Below, one piece after another: positions 8,212-11,153 of a DNA stretch of 11,153 nucleotides. A model generated the notes under the pieces. It was given only the letters and a program-made list of their open reading frames with translations, was not told where the DNA came from and ran no database searches. This DNA is from an uncultured Bacilli bacterium. Lineage in GTDB: Bacteria > Bacillota_I > Bacilli_A > RF39 > UBA660. Positions within the stretch are counted from its first letter, which is position 1. Each line of letters opens with the position of its first letter. Made by a program: the position numbers and the translations under genes. Where the stretch lies: positions 1 through 11,153 of the forward strand of contig CAJTXY010000037.1 of assembly GCA_910583685.1 (NCBI GenBank). The letters run 5' to 3'.

Positions 8212-8233
8212 AAAAACGCAGTAGCGTTTTTTT
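8212..8233 (+). terminator. Terminator ending the mraZ-pbpB operon
   Basis: AAAAACGC (8212-8219) pairs with GCGTTTTT (8224-8231) around the tetraloop AGTA and runs into further Ts. It lies 11 bases after the pbpB stop, so the division operon ends here rather than continuing into mraY or murD. Confidence 0.88.
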
Positions 8234-8283
8234 CGTTAATTGTGTTAAAAATATAGGGAAGTATAATAGAAATTTTAGATAAA

Positions 8284-8337
8284 AATGGAATAAAAATCTC
8301 TTAGTAAGAATAAGCTTTAACAGTAGTATATTCCATT
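8284..8337 (+). repeat. Inverted repeat/potential hairpin between pbpB and the hydrolase gene
   Basis: AATGGAATA (8284-8292) is perfectly repeated in inverse orientation as TATTCCATT (8329-8337), enclosing 36 bases that contain a smaller TCTT-AGT-AAGA hairpin. A weak promoter-like pair, TTGTGT (8240-8245) and TATAAT (8262-8267, 16-bp spacing), lies just upstream, so the hairpin could be part of a short transcript or a leader. No T-run follows, so it is not an ordinary terminator. The rest of the 186-bp gap has no coding potential that I can see. Confidence 0.4.
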
Positions 8338-8348
8338 GATTAGGACTA

Positions 8349-8360
8349 GTGCCAAGGCAC
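8349..8360 (+). promoter_or_regulatory. Candidate operator: GTGCC-AA-GGCAC inverted repeat next to the -35 box
   Basis: This GC-rich 5+2+5 inverted repeat stands out in very AT-rich DNA and ends 4 bases before the -35 element of the hydrolase promoter. That position suits a regulator binding beside RNA polymerase. The regulator is unknown and the site is predicted only from symmetry and position. Confidence 0.35.
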
Positions 8361-8364
8361 AAAA

Positions 8365-8393
8365 TTGACTTTTTCCATAAAATATGATAAAAT
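8365..8393 (+). promoter_or_regulatory. Promoter of the peptidoglycan hydrolase gene (extended -10)
   Basis: TTGACT (8365-8370) and TAAAAT (8388-8393) are 17 bp apart, and TG at 8385-8386 forms an extended -10. Transcription would start near 8400, giving a leader of about 20 bases with AAGGAG (8406-8411) 8 bases before the ATG at 8420. Confidence 0.8.
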
Positions 8394-8419
8394 TGAGTTG
8401 TTTTTAAGGAGTGTTAAAA

Positions 8420-9109
8420 ATGAAAAAATCAATTGTAGTTAGTGGTGTACTCTCGATTATAGCCATTGTTATGATTGCGATTGCTATGACTCTACAAGTA
8501 AATAAAGATTATGGAAAGATTGATGCAAACAAAGTCGTTGCATTGAATAAAGTAGATATAAAAAATATGGCCTCTTCCAATCGTGTTATTGAAACACCAA
8601 GAGAGGAAGTAGTAGCGGAAAAAGTAGAAGAAGTTCCAATGGAAGTTGCATCGCAAGCCATAGAACCAGAACCACCAGCTCCTGCTAGGGTTGAAGTTTA
8701 TGATAATTTAACAATAGAAGAGTTAAGCGATAAATTAAATCGAAATTTAAATTCTTCTATTGCAGGCTATGGAAATATGATTGCAACATATGCCTTACAA
8801 TTAGGGGTAGACCCTTATATTGCTACAGCGATTATGTTACATGAAACTGGTTGTAATTGGAAATGTAGCAACTTGGTAGTTAGTTGTAATAATGTAGGTG
8901 GACAAAAAGGTTCTCCTGGTTGTGGTGGCGGAAGTTATAAAAGTTATCCAACACTAGAAGATGGTATTATTGGATTTTTAAATAATTTGTATAATAACTA
9001 TTATGCAAAAGGATTAAATACAGTAGAAACAATAGGACCTAAATATGCACAAAGTAATACTTGGATATCAAAAATTTATTCATATATAGAAAAGATTAGA
9101 GCTAACTAG
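8420..9109 (+). CDS. Membrane-anchored glucosaminidase/lysozyme-like peptidoglycan hydrolase
   Basis: This encodes 229 residues. ATG 8420 is chosen for its AAGGAG site; an in-frame GTG at 8411 overlaps that site. The N-terminus carries a membrane segment (about 5-24), then a Glu/Pro/Val-rich linker (about 55-92) suited to spanning part of the wall, then a catalytic domain (about 95-229). The domain reads as the lysozyme-like glucosaminidase superfamily (GH73/PF01832 type): GVDPYIATAIMLHETG places the probable catalytic Glu at 142, and CNNVGGQKG (156-164) matches the NNxxGxKG signature, followed by YPTLEDGI. It likely cleaves the glycan strands of the wall from outside the membrane. Four cysteines (145, 149, 156, 168) surround the active-site loop, unusual for exported Firmicute enzymes and suggestive of disulfides. 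It is a single-gene unit. Exact bond specificity cannot be told from sequence. Confidence 0.85.
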   Translation: MKKSIVVSGVLSIIAIVMIAIAMTLQVNKDYGKIDANKVVALNKVDIKNMASSNRVIETPREEVVAEKVEEVPMEVASQAIEPEPPAPARVEVYDNLTIEELSDKLNRNLNSSIAGYGNMIATYALQLGVDPYIATAIMLHETGCNWKCSNLVVSCNNVGGQKGSPGCGGGSYKSYPTLEDGIIGFLNNLYNNYYAKGLNTVETIGPKYAQSNTWISKIYSYIEKIRAN

Positions 9110-9130
9110 TAGTTAGGCTCTTTTCTTTTA
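9099..9130 (+). terminator. Terminator of the hydrolase gene, overlapping its stop codon
   Basis: GAGCTAACT (9099-9107) pairs with AGTTAGGCTC (9111-9120) with one bulged G and a 3-base loop, followed by a T-rich tail (9121-9130). The TAG stop at 9107-9109 lies within the stem-loop. Confidence 0.75.
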
Positions 9131-9211
9131 TACATAAGACCGACTAATATGAATAAAAATGTCGATGAAGCATATAATACAATGAACTAAATTTGCTAAA
9201 ATAAAAAGAAA

Positions 9212-9238
9212 TTGATGTAAATAGGAACGTAATATAAT
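9212..9238 (+). promoter_or_regulatory. Weak secondary promoter candidate upstream of the OLE RNA
   Basis: TTGATG (9212-9217) and a perfect TATAAT (9233-9238) occur with a short 15-bp spacer. In such AT-rich sequence this may be chance. Apart from this and the stronger promoter at 9259-9287, I see nothing in 9131-9290. Confidence 0.25.
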
Positions 9239-9258
9239 GAATGAAAGTGGACCAAGAC

Positions 9259-9287
9259 TTGACAAAACCGTATATTTATGATAAAAT
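9259..9287 (+). promoter_or_regulatory. Strong promoter of the OLE RNA (consensus -35, extended -10)
   Basis: A perfect TTGACA (9259-9264), a 17-bp spacer and TAAAAT (9282-9287) with TG at 9279-9280 predict strong constitutive-type transcription starting near 9294. That start is 3 bases before the closing helix of the RNA. Confidence 0.85.
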
Positions 9288-9293
9288 GTAGTA

Positions 9294-9931
9294 CGTAATT
9301 GATGGCACACTATTCTAGTCAGTTACTTTATTATGAAGACGGGAATAAACCACCGTTAAAGAGCACATCTGTGAAACCTTTGGTGTTTGCTTCTTACGCC
9401 CAGTTTGGGGTGGATGCTGGAGGGTTAGGATATTGGGCGTCCGTAATGGCATACGATAAACGACCCACTATCTGTGGAGACCTACTTTTGTGGTAAGCCT
9501 ATACGCCAACCAAAAACGTTATATTTTAGGCTGACGGACTTATTACGATTTAGGATTAAACCTACTATGTGGCGAAAGCTATGAGTAGCGTAGCTTGTCT
9601 TGAGTGAAGATGTTGGGATAATTGAACGGCTCTAGGGTTTTTGGCCAAAGACCTTAAAGCTGCAATTTGAAATCACCTTTGCAAAAAAGAATTAATAATA
9701 AAGTCTGGTGAGGAAATCTCCTAGAGTGATGTCACTTGGGATTGCAGTGGGCACTAAGTGGCGATCAAGCCATACCCATATGGGTATTAACTTCTAGAAA
9801 TGGGGAACCGCATAGTTGGTAACGACTATGTAGAAGTTAGGGAAATCCTGCTTGACCTAAGGCTCAAAGTTTACCAAGTAGATAGCCATTTATTTTATTG
9901 AAATTAGAGCAAAAGAAATTTTGCTTTTTTT
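9294..9931 (+). ncRNA. ole: OLE RNA (Ornate Large Extremophilic RNA)
   Basis: This is a ~640-base non-coding transcript between a strong promoter and a terminator, less AT-rich than its flanks and without a supported ORF. OLE RNAs are ~600-nt, highly structured Firmicute RNAs usually encoded beside oapA, as here. Structure visible by eye: AATTGATGGC (9297-9306) pairs with GCCATTTATT (9885-9894), with one mismatch and one G-U, closing the whole molecule; ACGCCCA (9396-9402) pairs with TGGGCGT (9434-9440); CCAC/GTGG (9465-9468/9474-9477); a 16-base palindrome at 9772-9787; and a compound hairpin AACTTCTA/TAGAAGTT (9789-9796/9831-9838) enclosing CATAGT/ACTATG (9811-9816/9825-9830) with a 14-base one-sided internal loop. 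In Bacillus halodurans the OLE complex is membrane-bound and linked to tolerance of cold, alcohols and Mg2+ stress. The name rests on size, structure and the adjacent OapA gene; no covariance model could be run. RNase P RNA and tmRNA do not fit. Confidence 0.85.
9908..9931 (+). terminator. Terminator at the 3' end of the OLE RNA
   Basis: AGCAAAA (9908-9914) and TTTTGCT (9919-9925) form a stem around GAAA, followed by Ts to 9930. It lies between the closing helix of the RNA and oapA, so most transcripts should end here and some readthrough could feed oapA. Confidence 0.8.
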
Positions 9932-9949
9932 GTTGCTATTCTATATAAT
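9921..9949 (+). promoter_or_regulatory. Promoter of oapA overlapping the OLE terminator
   Basis: TTGCTT (9921-9926) and a perfect TATAAT (9944-9949) are 17 bp apart. The -35 box lies in the descending arm of the OLE terminator. Predicted initiation near 9956 would leave a leader of about ten bases, starting at the AGGTGA ribosome binding site, so the message would be nearly leaderless; readthrough from the OLE promoter would supply a longer leader. Confidence 0.55.
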
Positions 9950-9966
9950 AGTAATAGGTGATGAAA

Positions 9967-10575
9967 ATGAATCGAGCAGAAAAAAGTAAAATAAAGGGAG
10001 AACTTAGAAATCTAGAAGTACAAACTAGAAGACGCGAAAAAAAGAAAAAAGAGCTCATTAATTGGAAGTGGATTCTGACCATCTTCTTTATCTCTTTCTT
10101 CTTATCATTTGGTCTTTCGTTCTTATCAGAGGTAACGATTAAACATTCAACATTATTAGTTAGTATTCTAATTACCTTTGTTTTTATCTTTTTGGGTATT
10201 TTGTTTGATATTATTGGAGTTGCAGTTACATCAAGTGACGATGCTATTTTTCATTCAATGAGTGCTAGAAAAGTGCGTGGTGCTAAAATTGCTGTGAAGT
10301 TTCATAAGAATGCTGAAAAGGTTTCCAGCTTTTGTTGTGATGTCGTAGGAGATATTTGTGGTGTTATCTCTGGTGCTTCTGGTATTACAATAACGGCACT
10401 TTTAGTAGAGGCCTTTCATTGGGATTTACTTTTTACAACTCTTATTGTAACAGGTATTATTTCTGCACTTACCATTGGTGGAAAAGCAATTGGAAAAAGT
10501 TTTGCAGTCAATAAAAGTAATATTATTCTCTACCAGTTTGCCAAAGTAATTTCTTATGTCTATCCTTGCAAATAG
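9967..10575 (+). CDS. oapA: OapA, OLE-associated integral membrane protein
   Basis: This encodes 202 residues, close to the ~180-200 usual for OapA. ATG 9967 is preferred because AGGTGA (9956-9961) sits 5 bases upstream; the in-frame GTG 9958 and ATG 9961 fall inside that site. A strongly basic N-terminus (RRREKKKK near 21-28) precedes four likely membrane segments (about 34-53, 62-88, 132-148, 154-172). The conserved OapA core lies between the second and third: FHSMSARKVRGAKIA (95-109), then NAEKVSSFCCDVVGDICG, which contains the DxxxD motif at Asp125-Asp129 known from OapA. OapA binds OLE RNA and holds it at the membrane, probably as a dimer. The immediate upstream OLE RNA supports the call. 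A hairpin overlapping the stop codon terminates it. Confidence 0.88.
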   Translation: MNRAEKSKIKGELRNLEVQTRRREKKKKELINWKWILTIFFISFFLSFGLSFLSEVTIKHSTLLVSILITFVFIFLGILFDIIGVAVTSSDDAIFHSMSARKVRGAKIAVKFHKNAEKVSSFCCDVVGDICGVISGASGITITALLVEAFHWDLLFTTLIVTGIISALTIGGKAIGKSFAVNKSNIILYQFAKVISYVYPCK

Positions 10576-10592
10576 GATAGACTTATTTTGTT
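10558..10592 (+). terminator. Terminator shared by the convergent genes oapA and the minus-strand gene
   Basis: GTCTATCC (10558-10565) pairs perfectly with GGATAGAC (10575-10582) around a 9-base loop that includes most of the oapA TAG, followed by a T-rich tail (10583-10592). The minus-strand gene ends at 10583, so the same hairpin may also stop transcription from the other side, although its T-run in that direction is poor. Confidence 0.7.
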
Positions 10593-11077
10593 ATATTTGG
10601 TTTTATTGTCTTAAAATATCGATTTAATAAGTCTATTGGTTTTTCATCCATTGTTTGAAATATATTTTGACTTTCTGGGTAGTTTTTTACTAAGGTGAAA
10701 TCATATAAAATAGAGAAATTATAATCGGTTCGTTCATTCATTAAAGTTTCTAATTCTTCTAGTTGTTTTTCTGAGGGATTTTCTGGCATAAAAATCATTG
10801 CTTCTTTACCATACTTTTCAATCGTACTGGAATGGGTGATGTTGGCAATTGGAATATTACCATCTTCTTGTAAATAATAGGCATATAGTTCAGCAGGTGC
10901 ATTTTTTGTCATACCCTTTTTTATTAAAATTTCAGGATAATACTTTTTGCAAAATTCTCTAAATGCATAATCGTGTCGAAAGTAAAAAGTAAACTCTCCA
11001 AAGTATTTTAATTTTCCTTCTTCTAATTCTAGATGCCCATCAATCAGCAGGGATAACTGCCATCTTATAATTGTCAA
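10583..11077 (-). CDS. Protein of unknown function, apparently frameshifted near its 5' end
   Basis: The open frame gives up to 164 residues if begun at a TTG (11077), but that codon has no ribosome binding site at a usable distance. A well-placed AAAGGAG (11108-11102) sits 8 bases before an ATG at 11093-11091 in a different frame, which reads MNQDSIDNYKMAVIPAD and then hits TGA. A tandem TGATTGAT (reverse complement of 11039-11046) lies exactly at that stop. Deleting one 4-bp copy joins PAD to GHLELEEGKLKYF and yields a continuous 168-residue protein, so the original gene probably ran 10583-11093. The product is soluble, rich in Tyr, Phe, Glu and Lys, with no membrane segment or motif I recognise. 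It converges on oapA. It could be a pseudogene, a phase-variable gene or a sequencing error; an internal restart is possible but unsupported. Confidence 0.65.
   Translation of the reverse strand: MTIIRWQLSLLIDGHLELEEGKLKYFGEFTFYFRHDYAFREFCKKYYPEILIKKGMTKNAPAELYAYYLQEDGNIPIANITHSSTIEKYGKEAMIFMPENPSEKQLEELETLMNERTDYNFSILYDFTLVKNYPESQNIFQTMDEKPIDLLNRYFKTIKPNITK
11039..11046 (-). repeat. 4-bp tandem duplication causing a frameshift
   Basis: ATCAATCA on the + strand (TGATTGAT in the gene's sense) is two direct copies of a 4-mer. Two copies put the start ATG out of frame with the body of the gene; one copy would put them in frame. Confidence 0.6.
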
Positions 11078-11101
11078 TAGAGTCTTGATTCATATTATTT
11101 T

Positions 11102-11136
11102 CTCCTTTACTATATCATTCTAATGATATCTTATCA
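11102..11136 (-). promoter_or_regulatory. Upstream signals of the minus-strand gene: extended -10, palindrome and Shine-Dalgarno
   Basis: Read on the - strand, TGATAAGAT (11136-11128) looks like an extended -10 element; its -35 box would fall outside the window. An 18-bp inverted repeat, ATATCATT-two bases-AATGATAT (11112-11129 on the + strand), covers the expected start of transcription near 11121 and could be an operator. AAAGGAG (11108-11102) follows and serves the ATG at 11093. Confidence 0.4.
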
Positions 11137-11153
11137 TAATTTATTTAGGATTA

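Noticed and set aside
9128..9310. A 60-codon minus-strand ORF between the hydrolase gene and the OLE RNA
   Set aside because: There is no Shine-Dalgarno site, it overlaps the OLE promoter, and its composition is what translated AT-rich intergenic DNA gives.
9299..9496. A 65-codon + strand ORF at the start of the non-coding region
   Set aside because: It lies inside the structured OLE RNA, has no ribosome binding site and overlaps paired helices. Its composition looks like read-through of RNA structure.
9294..9931. RNase P RNA, tmRNA or a group I/II intron as alternatives for the structured region
   Set aside because: The GAGGAAAGTCC-type RNase P core and the tRNA-like ends of tmRNA are absent, the length is wrong for both, and there are no split exons or intron-encoded protein. 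OapA next door fits OLE RNA.
11039..11077. Programmed +1 frameshifting or TGA read as tryptophan to rescue the minus-strand gene
   Set aside because: The site lacks a slippery CTT-TGA type sequence, reading TGA as Trp continues in the wrong frame to another stop, and a simple 4-bp duplication explains the break fully.
1..11153. CRISPR arrays, tRNA genes, insertion sequences or attachment sites
   Set aside because: I looked for regularly spaced direct repeats, tRNA cloverleaf ends with TTC-type arms, transposase-like ORFs and terminal inverted repeats, and saw none.

Overview
The window looks like a low-GC Gram-positive (Firmicutes/Bacilli) chromosome, probably from an uncultured anaerobic or gut-associated lineage. 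The reasons are very AT-rich DNA, A/G-rich Shine-Dalgarno sites, sigma-A type promoters, hairpin plus T-run terminators, a mraZ-rsmH-ftsL-pbpB cell-division cluster, a PASTA-domain class B penicillin-binding protein, and surface proteins with InlB-like and ChW-like repeats. The species cannot be named from the sequence alone.

Layout on the + strand. Positions 2-1903 hold the 3' part of a large repeat-rich surface protein with a cysteine-rich C-terminus, followed closely by a membrane-anchored protein of unknown function (1915-2691). Positions 2761-4170 encode a thymidylate-synthase-superfamily protein of the archaeal/methanogen-like type, with an MtrA-like N-terminal region and a DUF4346-like C-terminal region, closed by a terminator. 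Next comes the division cluster: a promoter, three GTGG boxes spaced exactly 10 bp apart (the MraZ operator), mraZ, rsmH, an ftsL-like gene and pbpB, ended by a terminator at 8212-8233. After it is a membrane-anchored glucosaminidase-like peptidoglycan hydrolase (8420-9109) with its own promoter and terminator.

The most striking element is about 640 bp of highly structured non-coding DNA (about 9294-9931) that I identify as an OLE RNA (Ornate Large Extremophilic RNA). It has a strong extended -10 promoter, a long-range helix joining its two ends, several internal hairpins and a terminator. Immediately downstream is oapA (9967-10575), encoding the OLE-associated integral membrane protein with a DxxxD motif. 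The two should form a membrane-bound RNA-protein complex.

On the - strand, 10583-11093 carries a gene of unknown function that converges on oapA. Its well-placed start codon is out of frame with the body of the gene. Removing one copy of a 4-bp tandem duplication (11039-11046) would restore a continuous 168-residue reading frame, so the gene appears recently frameshifted, phase-variable or mis-assembled.

Functionally, most of the window concerns the cell envelope: surface adhesin-like protein, septal peptidoglycan synthesis, peptidoglycan hydrolysis and a membrane-associated RNA complex. Nucleotide metabolism (the TS-like protein) and rRNA modification (RsmH) are the exceptions.
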